Assembly (NCBI GenBank): GCA_023238725.1
Contig: CM041553.1
Span: 14,071,001-14,135,000, forward strand
DNA from: Scortum barcoo
Taxonomy: Eukaryota; Chordata; Actinopteri; Centrarchiformes; Terapontidae
DNA: 64,000 bases
Reading direction: 5' to 3'
The notes under the pieces are model-generated. The model was not told the origin of the DNA and ran no database searches. It was given only the letters and a program-made list of their open reading frames with translations. Position 1 is the stretch's first letter. Every line of letters starts with the position of its first letter. Made by a program: the position numbers and the translations under genes. Positions 52,301 through 57,977 of the stretch are shown in pieces.

Positions 52301-53221
52301 TGACCGTTCGGCCCGACCTCAGCGTGTTTGGCTTCCTGGATCACATGGACGAGGAAGCAGACGGTTTCATTTCACCAGTGGACGAACTCTCGCCCTCCAA
52401 GAACACGACAGATATGAGGCTGTCCAACTTGCACTCCGCCACCACGTGAGTTACTCCAGAGAGAGGAGCTGAGTCTTTGAGTTGTTTGCAGTTCAGCCAG
52501 ACACTGATTTCACATTTAAACTTCCCACAAATTCATTTAAATAGCTGTTTGAGGTCAAATATTCCACAAAGACAACCAAAATAAATCCTGAAAAATACCA
52601 CAGTTTTAAATTTTCTATCCACATTCATCATCTCACAACCTCCCAGTTTTATTTTGTGACACTGGAGGGGTCAGATTGGGAACCACAAACCACACATATT
52701 TAAAAGTAGCCATATCAGTCACAGCAAGTATAAGTAATAAAATACGTCTGTTCCTCTTAGTAAGATTTTGAAAAAAAGCGTTTTCACATTGTTGTGAAAG
52801 AATCCAAGTGCTTTCTCCTGCACAATAAACCTTCAACACATGTCAGTGTTCTGGTGGTGAATGAAATCTTTTTATTTCTGCTGCAGGCAGGAGCTGGTGG
52901 AGCAGCTCCAAGAGGCCCGAGAGGAGAAGAAGAGACTCCGCAAGAACCTGAAAGAGTTTGAAGACCAGTTCTTCAGACAAAACGGAAGGTAAAAGAAGAT
53001 ACTATCGGATTACATGAGAGAGAGAAAGAGAGAGAGCGTCGTGAACACGATGGGTTTTCCAGTGCAGAACTCAGTGTTTGTTGTCTTGTTTCCATAGAAA
53101 TGTTCAGAAGGAGGACCGCTCTCCGCTGGCAGTGGAGTACAACGAATACAAGCACATCAAAGCCAAACTGCGGCTGCTGGAGGTCCTCATCAGCAAAAGA
53201 GACTCGACAAAGTTCATCTGA
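1525..53221 (+). CDS. fam13a: fam13a, RhoGAP-domain protein FAM13A, complete gene (24 coding exons)
   Basis: Spliced CDS: 1525-1551, 5874-6069, 8639-8848, 10949-11126, 13007-13154, 14911-14997, 17946-18193, 24268-24309, 33071-33112, 33246-33440, 34766-34970, 37947-38005, 38335-38377, 43618-43777, 48021-48237, 48325-48466, 48671-48752, 48836-49041, 49247-49330, 49927-50022, 51179-51262, 52249-52445, 52887-52988, 53098-53221. It totals 3174 nt, 1057 residues, close to the roughly 1020 residues of the human protein. All phases agree. The start MGAGALTIC is shared with mammalian FAM13A and absent from FAM13B/C, and the ATG has A at -3 and G at +4. Domains: RhoGAP about residues 40-235 with arginine finger R83 (EGLFRVNG) and N193 (NLATVFGPN); a low-complexity middle (254-560); then conserved FAM13 segments with coiled coils (about 700-730, 800-820, 985-1010) and the C-terminal block ending LLEVLISKRD. 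FAM13A is thought to be cytosolic/nuclear and in mammals affects beta-catenin stability and metabolic traits. It converges with herc3, as in human. Exon limits are read by eye; exon 5's donor is weak. Confidence 0.93.
2960..3335 (+). pseudogene. Tc1/mariner-type transposase relic
   Basis: The translation contains HFYPDRSGLFQDDNAPIH and, after stops, GVTEWLNEYKNDVHHM and WPSQSPDSNP, then in another frame SSKHQMRQYPLEK and ESMSRRTEALLEA. These are the order and spacing of the C-terminal catalytic part of fish Tc1-like transposases (second catalytic D in QDDNAP; the third DDE acidic residue, normally within NPIEHLW, is lost). At least two in-frame stops and one frameshift mean it is dead. No terminal inverted repeats were found; the N-terminal DNA-binding half is missing. 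Confidence 0.85.
4813..5194. repeat. Teleost MITE-like interspersed repeat
   Basis: AT-rich copy starting taaagtaactaagcacattt and ending atttcttccactattg. It carries repeated 'gtacttta/actcca' blocks (tactccactatatt, ttttacttgacatt) typical of a very abundant non-coding fish repeat whose two ends are roughly complementary in style (agtaactaagtacattt / tcttccaccactg). It has no coding capacity. The family name is not assigned. Confidence 0.6.
5874..6069 (+). CDS. fam13a: fam13a exon 2, start of RhoGAP domain
   Basis: Preceded by a good pyrimidine tract and cag (ctctccctgcag), ended by gtgaga in phase 1. It encodes residues 10-75, including KEDMKKMVQIP and LFGASLFELQEKGL, the first helix of the RhoGAP fold, up to VEHLRQH. 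The open frame extends upstream of the acceptor, but that part is intron. Confidence 0.92.
6070..8638 (+). other. fam13a intron 2
   Basis: Mostly AT-rich sequence with an (aaat)n microsatellite near 7366-7400. A short CpG-containing stretch at 7680-7835 has two X-box-like sites and a good donor-like gtaagg (see findings). No coding exon. Confidence 0.5.
8639..8848 (+). CDS. fam13a: fam13a exon 3, RhoGAP arginine finger
   Basis: Acceptor tcctccag, donor gtaaga, phase 1 to 1. It reads ALHQEGLFRVNGNVRAVETL, with R83 in the position of the catalytic arginine finger, then ASLLKQYLRVLPEGL, the usual RhoGAP L-rich helix and LP motif. Confidence 0.94.
9191..9224. repeat. (GA)n microsatellite
   Basis: About 17 uninterrupted GA units. 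Confidence 0.95.
9497..9668. repeat. Dispersed AT-rich repeat, copy 1
   Basis: Contains ataatcgattatagatta, gataatgaattgatcattta and gagaataatcattagttgca. Related text occurs at 36375-36530 (aaatcgattaactgaaagaa, taagaataatcc) and 54570-54645 (gattaattttctgtgg, gatggttgcagct). It is non-coding and looks like a small MITE/SINE-like family common in fish. Confidence 0.5.
10949..11126 (+). CDS. fam13a: fam13a exon 4, RhoGAP core
   Basis: Acceptor tgtctgtag, donor gtgagt, phase 1 to 2. It encodes LLQQLPDTHLSLLRYLCHFL and KENRMTALNLATVFGPNVF. The latter is the strongly conserved RhoGAP motif whose asparagine (N193) contacts the GTPase site. Confidence 0.94.
11127..13006 (+). other. fam13a intron 4
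   Basis: No repeat family recognised apart from a CA/TG inverted repeat at 12692-12738. No exon seen. Confidence 0.5.
12692..12738. repeat. CA/TG hairpin (near-perfect inverted repeat)
   Basis: Left arm acttcaacacac...catac and right arm gtatg...gttgaagt are complementary over about 20 pairs with one extra CA in the left arm and a loop of about five bases. The non-repetitive acttcaac/gttgaagt ends show that this is more than a chance CA microsatellite next to a TG one. Confidence 0.85.
13007..13154 (+). CDS. fam13a: fam13a exon 5, end of RhoGAP domain
   Basis: Acceptor ttttttccag. It completes the split His codon and reads APGFEAMKDQNICNKIMVKL to STLIIVK (human LIIVK at the same place). The donor is AAG|gtgttg, which lacks the +3 purine/+4 A/+5 G pattern and is the weakest in the gene. 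The frame stays open 47 codons into the intron, to a stop at 13296-13298. Confidence 0.82.
13801..14015 (+). repeat. Abundant teleost interspersed repeat with tRNA-like head
   Basis: Reads gtggcacagtggtgtagtgg ttagcac..., then gtgtggagtttgcatgttct, tgggttctctctgggtac, cttcctcccaca, agacatgcaggttaggttaa ttgg and ctctaaattgcccctaggtg. This is a well-known fish repeat. The head resembles an A box; the segment where a B box (ggttcgaa) normally lies is deleted here, between agagggttct and gtgtggagt, so the copy is defective. It is non-coding. Confidence 0.75.
14640..14792. repeat. Dispersed repeat B, copy 1
   Basis: Contains ggggtttgctc near its start and ttgtccacagggagcgccaa ... aaaagttccattgagctgct ttaa at its end. 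The same text in the same order occurs at 41700-41850 (tttgtccacagggaccgaca ... aaaagtttcatagagctgct ttaa). It is a non-coding family. Confidence 0.65.
14911..14997 (+). CDS. fam13a: fam13a exon 6, basic segment (symmetric, possibly skipped)
   Basis: 87 nt between cttttcaag and gtacag, phase 0 on both sides, 29 codons beginning AGQKNPSQNADHL and ending TPKSRQRKKK. The human protein has a similarly placed Pro/Lys-rich KTKIPKSRSEG stretch. The exon can be left out without breaking the frame. The basic end, with TRKGK of exon 7, could act as a nuclear localisation signal (inference). Confidence 0.72.
14998..17945 (+). other. fam13a intron 6
   Basis: No exon or clear repeat. The stretch 17080-17300 is less AT-biased and could be a conserved non-coding element, but nothing in it can be named. 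Confidence 0.4.
17946..18193 (+). CDS. fam13a: fam13a exon 7
   Basis: Acceptor gtaaaacag, donor gtcagt, phase 0 to 2, residues 283-365. It reads TRKGKSDGMAQVAPQLRRSA through STDALSR. The sequence is Ser/Pro-rich and little conserved, in keeping with the disordered middle of FAM13A. Placement rests on open frame, splice sites and phase more than on similarity. Confidence 0.78.
18194..24267 (+). other. fam13a intron 7
   Basis: About 6 kb with a poly-T run near 18648-18662 and a further copy-like stretch of TTAATTAAT-rich sequence near 23050-23110. I see no coding exon; the frame at 23834-24184 lacks usable splice sites. Confidence 0.45.
24268..24309 (+). CDS. fam13a: fam13a exon 8, 42-nt microexon
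   Basis: Acceptor catatttcag, donor gtaggc, phase 2 to 2. It reads SSQEEERPISPFYM, almost identical to the human SSQEDERPLSPFYL segment, which fixes an exon far too short to find by ORF length. In human the short FAM13A isoforms begin just before this point. Confidence 0.9.
25503..26265 (-). mobile_element. L2/Rex1-group LINE, internally deleted copy
   Basis: On the minus strand the 5' part encodes GLHTRLQANPHRPDTK and, one frame over, KMDEMKLRIGLCKDRQLCG, then NIPDAAVELAGRSLLRADRT and NNPDAAVIVARDFNRIKLKA. These are pieces of the apurinic endonuclease domain of fish CR1/L2/Rex1-type retrotransposons (the GDFN motif has become RDFN). The reverse transcriptase is missing and the copy passes straight to a 3' tail with gacaataaagattcttgatt cttg. 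Frameshifts and deletions make it inactive. Confidence 0.85.
26284..26342. repeat. Palindromic cluster of ACGTGTAC units
   Basis: Exact 10-bp arms gtacacgtgc (26287-26296) and gcacgtgtac (26311-26320) flank a 14-base centre holding gccatggc. Then gtgtacacgtgtacacgtgtac follows, itself self-complementary. Several CACGTG-like E-box cores (acacgtgt) are present. Confidence 0.85.
28700..29565 (+). mobile_element. L2/Rex1-group LINE, reverse transcriptase fragment
   Basis: Frames read in order: DNFSSKINLMDAIATTSVKY and QWRNATLVKIQKRRR (linker before RT), FPQALKTAVV-like text near 29150 with KKEHLDLLTSL, a degraded STETAL region near 29300, LDLSAALDM around motif A (29380-29405), LDRLENWVGLSGTVLNWF (29425-29475) and LLFNIYVLP (29515-29545). 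The order matches non-LTR reverse transcriptases of the CR1/L2/Rex1 group. Stops and frameshifts are frequent, the YADD part is missing and the copy ends close to a microsatellite. Confidence 0.85.
29636..29729. repeat. Composite (AC/AT/GT) microsatellite
   Basis: Runs of AT, GT, AT and then AC succeed each other, so the GT block (about 29658-29683) is complementary to the AC block (about 29703-29727) with an AT core between them. Confidence 0.9.
33071..33112 (+). CDS. fam13a: fam13a exon 9, 42-nt microexon
   Basis: Acceptor tttttcttccag, donor gtaagt, phase 2 to 2. It reads SNHLSPVHCRPNVV and sits between SPFYM and the FLDRTIRSAVEQHL block, where human has SAHVPQVSNVSATGELLE. Confidence 0.82.
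33246..33440 (+). CDS. fam13a: fam13a exon 10
   Basis: Acceptor tccttaag, donor gtacaa, phase 2 to 2. It contains RTIRSAVEQHLFDVKN and GDQSSEDCE (human RTIRSAVEQHLFDVNN and GGQSSEDSE), then a strongly basic run ARQRRRQQREQQEEVLRHKE that is a candidate nuclear localisation signal. Confidence 0.93.
33441..34765 (+). other. fam13a intron 10
   Basis: AT-rich; no exon, repeat family or RNA gene recognised. Confidence 0.5.
34766..34970 (+). CDS. fam13a: fam13a exon 11
   Basis: Acceptor cccacaacag, donor gtgagt, phase 2 to 0. It encodes RADTNKENIPSSGG (human INKENTPSG), a Ser/Gly-rich acidic stretch, and KSKFIPTLVQLTDNQDAPA (human KLSELHDNQDG). NKENIP matches a KEN-box-like degron core (inference only). 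Confidence 0.9.
34971..37946 (+). other. fam13a intron 11
   Basis: Contains a degraded AT-rich dispersed repeat near 36375-36530 (same family as 9497-9668). No exon recognised. Confidence 0.5.
37947..38005 (+). CDS. fam13a: fam13a exon 12
   Basis: 59 nt, acceptor cttttttccag, donor gtaagc, phase 0 to 2, reading FKECVAESPDTNHMEAFQK. Similarity to other vertebrates is slight. The support is the clean splice sites and the exact phase fit with exons 11 and 13. Confidence 0.7.
38335..38377 (+). CDS. fam13a: fam13a exon 13, 43-nt microexon
   Basis: Acceptor gtttttcag, donor gtaggt, phase 2 to 0, reading NDIFRKDGLSPPSQ after the split glycine. Exons 12 and 13 add up to 102 nt (34 codons), so they can only be used or skipped together without a frameshift. 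Confidence 0.7.
40268..40304. repeat. (GT)n microsatellite
   Basis: About 18 uninterrupted GT units. Confidence 0.95.
40519..40545. repeat. (GT)n microsatellite
   Basis: About 13 uninterrupted GT units, 215 bases after the previous one. Confidence 0.95.
41443..41653 (+). repeat. 210-bp direct repeat, copy 1
   Basis: Begins gaaatgggacgccatgggct and ends tatgggaggaaatatagga. Copy 2 lies at 42789-43000 in the same orientation. The copies differ by scattered substitutions and small indels. Shared blocks include atgtgaccagctgagtg, acattatgctggaat and gattacacagctttgatcag followed by ggataag. Confidence 0.9.
41700..41850. repeat. Dispersed repeat B, copy 2
   Basis: Shares ggggtttgctc, ttgtccacaggga.cg.caaa and aaaagtt.cat.gagctgct with 14640-14792 in the same order. 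It begins about 50 bases after copy 1 of the 210-bp repeat. Confidence 0.65.
42789..43000 (+). repeat. 210-bp direct repeat, copy 2
   Basis: Second copy of the element at 41443-41653, 1.35 kb downstream and about 300 bases before the purine tract of the internal promoter. The block gattacacagctttgatcag ggataag is identical in both copies; it contains TCF/LEF-like ctttgatc and GATA-like gataag. Confidence 0.9.
43304..43384 (+). repeat. Purine-only (GGGA)n tract
   Basis: Almost 80 bases made of A and G, ending in about seven ggga units. It has the runs of three G needed for quadruplex folding and mirror symmetry suited to triplex DNA. Confidence 0.9.
43304..43617 (+). promoter_or_regulatory. 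Probable internal promoter and alternative first exon of fam13a
   Basis: This stretch looks like a promoter inside the gene. It has a purine tract (ggga)n at 43304-43384, a CCAAT box near 43412 (gagccaatcc), a GC-box-like gggcgg near 43453, a second CCAAT near 43480 (cagccaatagcgg) and a raised G+C and CpG level compared with the surrounding intron. The frame of exon 14 is open upstream of its acceptor, with an in-frame ATG at 43606 (MVVQTLRMKIQ) and a better-context ATG at 43627 (MKIQESP). Transcripts starting here would encode FAM13A without RhoGAP, as mammalian short isoforms do from their own internal promoters. Confidence 0.5.
43618..43777 (+). CDS. fam13a: fam13a exon 14
   Basis: Acceptor ggttgtgcag, donor gtgagg, phase 0 to 1. 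It reads TLRMKIQESPVTCDTG and ends VPRLDLTALTEDNNWG, matching human TMKIQEHPSLSDT and VPQSDLTALCDEKNWE. In a transcript from the internal promoter the exon would extend upstream without an acceptor and start at M of MVVQ or MKIQ. Confidence 0.93.
43985..44021 (+). repeat. (CTC)n microsatellite
   Basis: Twelve CTC/CCT triplets about 200 bases after exon 14; not translated in the fam13a frame because it lies beyond the donor. Confidence 0.95.
46196..46261 (+). CDS. fam13a: Candidate in-frame cassette exon of fam13a (66 nt)
   Basis: Between exons 14 and 15 a 66-nt stretch is bounded by a strong pyrimidine tract and tag (tttttgttcctctag) and a near-consensus donor (gatg|gtaagt). Both ends are phase 1, exactly the phase of the exon 14/15 junction, and the frame is open: DSPFFNTPFLDFKSTFHPSF then CD. 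Inclusion would place 22 residues between NNWG and EPVPAYSP. I do not recall this peptide from the main human isoform, so it may be an alternative or lineage-restricted exon. Confidence 0.5.
48021..48237 (+). CDS. fam13a: fam13a exon 15
   Basis: Acceptor ccgtcactcag, donor gtaatc, phase 1 to 2. It encodes EPVPAYSPMQRE, then GGRLIRQLLEEDTDPMLSPR and LDDTEVPPSPPNAHSFVR, near-identical to the most conserved FAM13 block. Minimal SP motifs (LSPR, PPSPP) are possible proline-directed phosphorylation sites. Confidence 0.96.
48325..48466 (+). CDS. fam13a: fam13a exon 16, RRRSSSLGS motif and first coiled coil
   Basis: Acceptor catctctgcag, donor gtaggc, phase 2 to 0; it lies only 87 bases after exon 15. 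It encodes SRRRSSSLGSCDDEKEEL, a basophilic-kinase/14-3-3-type site, then LTKRIHVLKKKIHRFEERFE, a heptad-rich coiled coil ending at EERKYR. Confidence 0.96.
48671..48752 (+). CDS. fam13a: fam13a exon 17
   Basis: Acceptor tctcatccag, donor gtgaga, phase 0 to 1. It encodes PSHSDKAANPEVLRWMNELA then KLRKDLK, matching human PSHSDKAANPEVLKWTNDLAKFRRQLK. Confidence 0.96.
48836..49041 (+). CDS. fam13a: fam13a exon 18
   Basis: Acceptor tctcctcttcag, donor gtaaga, phase 1 to 0. It encodes HKLIKSEEDLPPLTRQRSNT, LPKSFGSQLEKK and TLETISKKLQEKREEVNRPE. The RQRSNTLPKSFGS segment is nearly invariant in FAM13 proteins; it is followed by a lysine/glutamate-rich helix. Confidence 0.96.
49247..49330 (+). CDS. 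fam13a: fam13a exon 19
   Basis: Acceptor cttgctgacag, donor gtgagt, phase 0 to 0, 28 codons. It encodes DMTREQIGAEKVALQKALLY then YESIHGRP, matching human DMTKDQIANEKVALQKALLYYESIHGRP. Confidence 0.96.
49331..49926 (+). other. fam13a intron 19
   Basis: Short TG-rich run at about 49459-49495; nothing else seen. Confidence 0.5.
49927..50022 (+). CDS. fam13a: fam13a exon 20
   Basis: Acceptor ggctacttcag, donor gtaagt, phase 0 to 0, 32 codons. It encodes VTKGERQIMKPLYDRYRLVK then QILCRASTIPVI, matching the human VTKNERQVMKPLYDRYRLVK block. Confidence 0.96.
50023..51178 (+). other. fam13a intron 20
   Basis: No exon, repeat family or motif recognised. Confidence 0.5.
51179..51262 (+). CDS. fam13a: fam13a exon 21, LxxIxE motif
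   Basis: Acceptor gtcaccacag, donor gtgaag, phase 0 to 0. It encodes GSPSSKRRGPLLQPIIEGET then ALFFDDIK. L901, I904 and E906 in LQPIIE fit the LxxIxE pattern recognised by the B56 regulatory subunits of phosphatase PP2A. Mammalian FAM13A has been reported to act with PP2A and carries the same residues. Confidence 0.95.
51263..52248 (+). other. fam13a intron 21
   Basis: No exon or repeat family recognised. Its first 90 bases are C-rich (ccccgcctccctccaacccc). Confidence 0.5.
52249..52445 (+). CDS. fam13a: fam13a exon 22
   Basis: Acceptor tgctcctgcag, donor gtgagt, phase 0 to 2. It encodes EEEDGSEDDGDSKTQFTVTV, then GFLDHMDEEADGFISPVDEL and MRLSNLHSATT, corresponding to human EEEEGSEDD and DADGFISPMDD. 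Confidence 0.95.
52887..52988 (+). CDS. fam13a: fam13a exon 23, C-terminal coiled coil
   Basis: Acceptor tttctgctgcag, donor gtaaaa, phase 2 to 2. It encodes QELVEQLQEAREEKKRLRKN then LKEFEDQFFRQNG, a charged heptad coiled coil matching human PELLEHLQEMREEKKRIRKK. Confidence 0.95.
53098..53221 (+). CDS. fam13a: fam13a exon 24 (stop)
   Basis: Acceptor tgtttccatag. It encodes RNVQKEDRSPLAVEYNEYKH, then IKAKLRLLEVLISKRDSTKF and Ile before TGA at 53219-53221, the hallmark FAM13 C-terminus. Confidence 0.96.
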
Positions 53222-54600
53222 GAACAAAATAAAAAGACTTTTAAAGGACTAATACTTAGTCTCCGCAGATCCAGCCCAACACATCTCACCCTGCTGTCTG
53301 TGCCACTTGTGTTTCTGGCTCATGGGGGGGGGGTGAAACAGCCTGTTTATCCTTTTCTTCGAGCACAGCAGGGGTTTCCTCCAGAGTCTACGCAAAGTCA
53401 CCTGAGAGGTTCATTTCCAAGCAAACCCCACCTTTGTAAGGACGTTTTTCTTTTTTGAGACTAAGCAAGACGCGCACAAATAACCCCAATCACACTTTTA
53501 ATGCTAATAATTTATTTCTATCCTTTTGAATGTTTTTATCAGAAACAGAAAAAAGTTATTTTTCTCACACTTTACTGTAGAAGTCTTAAACAAAAAAATA
53601 CCTTTAAGTAAAATAATAGATATGAAATTACTGCTATTTTTAAAGAAGGATTTTGCGATCAAGATTTCTGTGTATTTTTTTAAGGGAGACGTTACTGTTT
53701 GTATAACTTCAATCAGCTTAACAGTATTCACTTAATGAATAGCTCTTTCTATATTTCAGTTCTGACCATCACATAATGTCTGAAATAATCTTACGTTGCT
53801 TCTCTAGAAGTTGAATCAAGTATTTGCTCACTAAAAGAAGTGTAAAGAATTGTGACACAACCCAAAGACAGTGACTCAGAGGACAAACCTGCGAACCAAA
53901 ATAGCTCATCATTCAATGAAACACCTTTTGTGATCACTGGTACTTTCTGGAGCATCTGACTGTATATTTTATGCATTTATGTGCTTTTTCCCTCATTCAC
54001 TTCCTGTCAAATAAGCTATTTCTCGTCTTGAAATCACTGGTATGTTTTTGCTCACACTGATGAACATCGATGAGGACATTTGTGAGACTCCCACAGGTCG
54101 GCATCACGTCATCGTCTTCTCCAGAGCTCGTTTTTGTTCCTTTGTAAATATGGATCACTGTGTATGTTTACATTTCTGTGAGCAAGTACATTTTTCCTTT
54201 CTTTCTCCAAAATGGATGATTATCAGTGTGACTTTCGTTTTTACAGAATGTAAACACTGGCAAGGCTTAATGAATTTTGAGTGTGTACATTTTAGTACAT
54301 AAATTGTATTTGTATTTTGTATATAATGTGAATGAAATCATATTTTTACTGAGTTTTTCGGCTGTGTGGATTTTATGTGTGTGACTGAGTTGATGTGGAA
54401 GCCTTTGAGTTAAGGCAAGATTAATATTTCTTAGATTAACTTTGATTAATTTTAAGAGTCGAAGGCAACGTCTTTGTTTGTCTAACAGTCCAAAGCCAGA
54501 TATTCAGTTTACAGTCATTTAAAAACAGGACATTGTCAAACTGGAGAGGCTGAAATTTAGCTTGCTTTAACAATAAATCAATTATAAAACAACACTGCAG
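53222..54600 (+). other. fam13a 3' UTR (extent uncertain)
   Basis: The region after the stop codon is AT-rich with long T runs. An aataaa at 53228-53233 is too close to the stop to be the main signal. Another at 54572-54577 could end the transcript, giving a 3' UTR of about 1.35 kb, but it lies inside a dispersed repeat. The real end is not determined. Confidence 0.35.
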
Positions 54601-55681
54601 ATTAATTTTCTGTGGATCAATTAATCAGCTGATGGTTGCAGCTCTATTCTGTTTAAAAATGGACATGTTAAAAAGTAGCAAAAAGGACAAAACCATGATG
54701 GAAAAATAAGTTTTGTTTGTTCATTTGAAAGTATGTCAGGTAAAAGTATTGTTGTCTATCAAAAGATAAAACAGAAAGTAAATATAATGAGCTACAGAGC
54801 CCGTAGTTAACTGAGAAACATTGTACACACAACATTTGGACTGGCAAAAATGTTTTCTACATTCGTGTTGACACCAGATGAAAACACAAGATTCACTTTT
54901 TAAATCATTTCAGAGCCATACTGATCACCAGACAGTCAGGATATTAACACTGCAACGAGATAATACTGCAGCAAAAGTAAAACACATAAAACAGTCTGCA
55001 GGAATGTGCAACATCCAACAATGTAGCAGTGCAAAAAAAGTCCTTCACTGGGACTTTGAGGAGAGTGATGTTTCTCGGTTCAAACTCTGCCTCTCACCTT
55101 GTGATTACCAGAAAGATCCTGAGCCACAGCAGCTTGGAAACATAAAACAAAATGATGCACATTTTTCTGTCCGATTATGCACTCATGTAAAATGCAAGGC
55201 AATGTACTTTCACACTCTATTGTTTTATTTAAAAAGTTGGCTGGAACAGAGCGCTTTGTGTAGGTTTCCAACAAATATGCAAAAATCACATTTTCCGTAG
55301 CACATTAAAAGGTGCAAAAAAGTTGAGGGCTGCACAAACCTTTGCATAGGACTAAACTCTGCAGGAGAAATCAGCTTTAAATAGACAAATATTGACATGT
55401 AGAACATGTGTGTACATGCAGTATAGAGCTAAGCAAGAGGATGAACTGTCCCAAGAAACATCTCAGTCCAGTGTATAAGACCTTTTAGAAGAAGAGCCCA
55501 GAGTAATCACTACATTACTGGGCTGTTTCAGGTTGTTATTGCTAAATGGATGTGTCGGTGTGACCTTAGTCAGGACACATCAAGTCATTTACTGTCGCCT
55601 TACCACTACGGTCATGTATGAAACATATAAAAAATATATAATATGTATGTATATGTATATGTGTACACACACGTATGTATG

Positions 55682-55686
<5 letters not shown>

Positions 55687-55733
<47 letters not shown>

Positions 55734-55749
55734 TACATATATATATATA
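55687..55749. repeat. (AT)n microsatellite
   Basis: About 60 bases of TA units with two tacata interruptions, preceded by a gtatgtatgt run. Confidence 0.95.
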
Positions 55750-55971
55750 AAAGACCATTTCACACACTTCACGCCAATGCACGACCTAATTAAACATTTT
55801 GGATTAAAAGGTTCGACTTTAGGAATAAATACAGTATCAGGGCAAGTGTTTGGAGCAGGTGATAAATACAGTTAATCAACTGACTCTAATAGTATTTAAC
55901 TAATCTGCCCACAATGTTAAATATGCACTTAGTGTGTCATCCTGTCACAAATGTCACAATTTAATTATCTG

Positions 55972-56046
55972 AAACATAATAATTACAATTACTAGTTTTA
56001 AATGGTTATATATTAAAACATAATAATTACAATTACTAGTTTTAAA
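55972..56046. repeat. 31-bp tandem duplication
   Basis: The 31-base unit beginning aaacataataattacaatta and ending ctagttttaaa occurs twice without mismatch (55972-56002 and 56016-56046), 44 bases apart start to start. Confidence 0.9.
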
Positions 56047-56082
56047 GGATATATTAAGTTTTAAAGGACATTTTGGGATGTG

Positions 56083-56180
56083 TGTTATCTTCTTTCGGGT
56101 GAAGAGTTTGCTCTGTTAGCTAAATATAAATATCAAGCCAGCAGCCAGTTAGCTTAGCCTAGCTTGGTTCATAAAATAAA
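56083..56180 (+). repeat. Dispersed 'cagccagttagcttagc' repeat, plus copy
   Basis: Contains aaatataaatatcaagccag and cagccagttagcttagccta, matching a very common percomorph repeat (…cagttagcttagcttagcataaag…). A minus-oriented copy lies at 56670-56815 and another plus copy at 58155-58315. Confidence 0.65.
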
Positions 56181-56669
56181 TAAAACGAAATTAAATTCAA
56201 CGACAAACATCCAATTTGTTTAACTAACACAAAAACCAAAGTGTAAAAAACAATTTGGCATATTATCCTGTGACCTGAATATCAAAATCACAAAATCAAA
56301 CTTTGTGACCCAGTCCACGTTAGGCAACAACTACTTTAAAATAATGCATTGATAAAGTATAATAAATGAAAAATAAACATTTGTGGTGGCAACATTGACA
56401 CAATGTGGTGTAACGACGGTTTAACTTTAAGCTTTGTAAAACATCAAATTAATATGGAAGCTCACAGCTGCTAATGTGATGGGGGGAAAAATCCAGTGTG
56501 ATTATAATGAGAAACTGATGGCTTAGTATCTTTAAAATGAGATGTTTAGATAAGTCATTAATTTGGGATACATACCCCTCAGTTTGAAATCCTGTAAGTC
56601 ATCATTTGGCAACGCTAACTCTCTATTGTGAGATACTAAGTCATATTTTTTTCATCACAATGGCAGAAC

Positions 56670-56815
56670 TGGGCTTCCATAAGATATCATGTTAATTAGT
56701 GAGCTTTAAAGGTAGGTGGGTTTTGAGACTTTGGAAGGAGCCAGGCTAGCTGTTTCCCTCCATTTTCAGTCTTTGTGCTAAGCTACGCTAACTGGCCGCT
56801 AACAGTTGCCATCTT
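56670..56815 (-). repeat. Dispersed 'cagccagttagcttagc' repeat, minus copy
   Basis: On the plus strand it reads gttaattagtgagctttaaa ggtaggtggg, gagccaggctagctgtttcc and gtgctaagctacgctaactg gc, the reverse complement of the family seen at 58155-58315. Confidence 0.75.
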
Positions 56816-57768
56816 CAGCCTAACTGATAGACCTGAAAAAGGCGTAAATTCTCTCTTCAAACTCTCTGCCAGAAAGCCAATTTCCCAAAATGTCCGACTT
56901 TTTAACGACAGTCAGGTTTCTGCGTTCATTCAACATGCACACGGACGAGAACCACTAAAAACCAACGTCAGCGGTTTCATGAAGGTTTTCACTGTAGAAG
57001 GCAACACTGTTGAATGCAGGTTCAGGACAAAGTCAGCTGATCCACAGCTCAAAAGTAATAATGGACCGCAAATAATATTCACTACATTTCATCCTGCATC
57101 CTGCTCCTGTTGTCCTGTTTTAGGTTCAAGCAGAGAGGACATGCTGGTGTCCAGATTTAAAAGGATCAGCGGGACGAGCACTCCTCCCAATGTCAAGGGC
57201 AAAGATTATATTCAAAATCCTATTTACATAAACACACACACATTTGTATTTTGTCAAAAAATAACCACTCTATTTAATAAATGAAGAGAAGTACGAAAAA
57301 GAAAGATATATTGTCTCAAGATAATAACATAATTCATTAAAGGTGAAAAATAGAATTTAAGGAGTTGAATTAAAAAATACACAGCTGTGCAAGAAAAAAA
57401 ATCAAACAAAATATGCAAACACTGAAAAACAGAGTTTCTCAACCTTCTCTGGACTTTGATTTTAGGTCCCAAAATGAGAATGCGAGTTAATCAGTTTCAT
57501 TTGAGGACTGTGATACATTTCAAATAAATATCTATACATCAGCCTTTAAAATATCCTCCTTATGGTCCATAAAGGTTGATAAACTTCGCCCCAAAGCAAT
57601 AAAAACGAGAATACGCTGCATTTACATAGATAGACCTTTCAGATTCAAGATGCTTAACAATCTTGTGAGAGCGTCTAAAGAGGGCCACCTTCCACTACAC
57701 TCCTTTGACACTGACATAGTGGTGTATTGCTGTTAAAGTGCATTAAAGCGGCTGCAGGTCTCCCCTCC

Positions 57769-57977
57769 TCAGACCAGGCTGAAGCCCTCGTACTGCTCCA
57801 CAGCCTGAGTGAGGCGTCGGCGTAGGATCTCTTTGGTCTGGTAGCGCGGCATGTCGAGGAGGTTGTAGCAGGTGTGGGCCACCGGCAGGTAGTGCTCCTC
57901 CGCTGTGGTGGACTGGATGACAATGCGCAGGCTCTCCATGCCGTGGATGGGGATGCGGTCGCTGCCGGTCAGGAACA
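57769..57977 (-). CDS. herc3: herc3 last exon, HECT C-lobe with catalytic cysteine
   Basis: Minus-strand acceptor ccccgcccgcag at 57989-57978; the first two bases TG complete a leucine codon split with the previous exon. It encodes LFLTGSDRIPIHGMESLRIV, LPVAHTCYNLLDMPRYQTKE and ends EQYEGFSLV before TGA (57771-57769). Confidence 0.94.

Larger units (their letters stand above)
54600..57768. other. Interval between convergent fam13a and herc3
   Basis: AT-rich, with a 31-bp tandem duplication (55972-56046), an (AT)n microsatellite and inverted copies of a dispersed repeat. The herc3 3' UTR must occupy its right part; no canonical minus-strand AATAAA was seen close to 57768. A minus-strand ATTAAA at 57272-57277 is possible. 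Confidence 0.45.

Noticed and set aside
53228..53233. AATAAA just after the fam13a stop codon
   Set aside because: Only about seven bases after the stop, without a following GU-rich element; too close to be the main polyadenylation signal.
56775..57284. 169-codon plus-strand frame between the two genes
   Set aside because: Starts within a dispersed repeat and shows no family similarity; chance frame.
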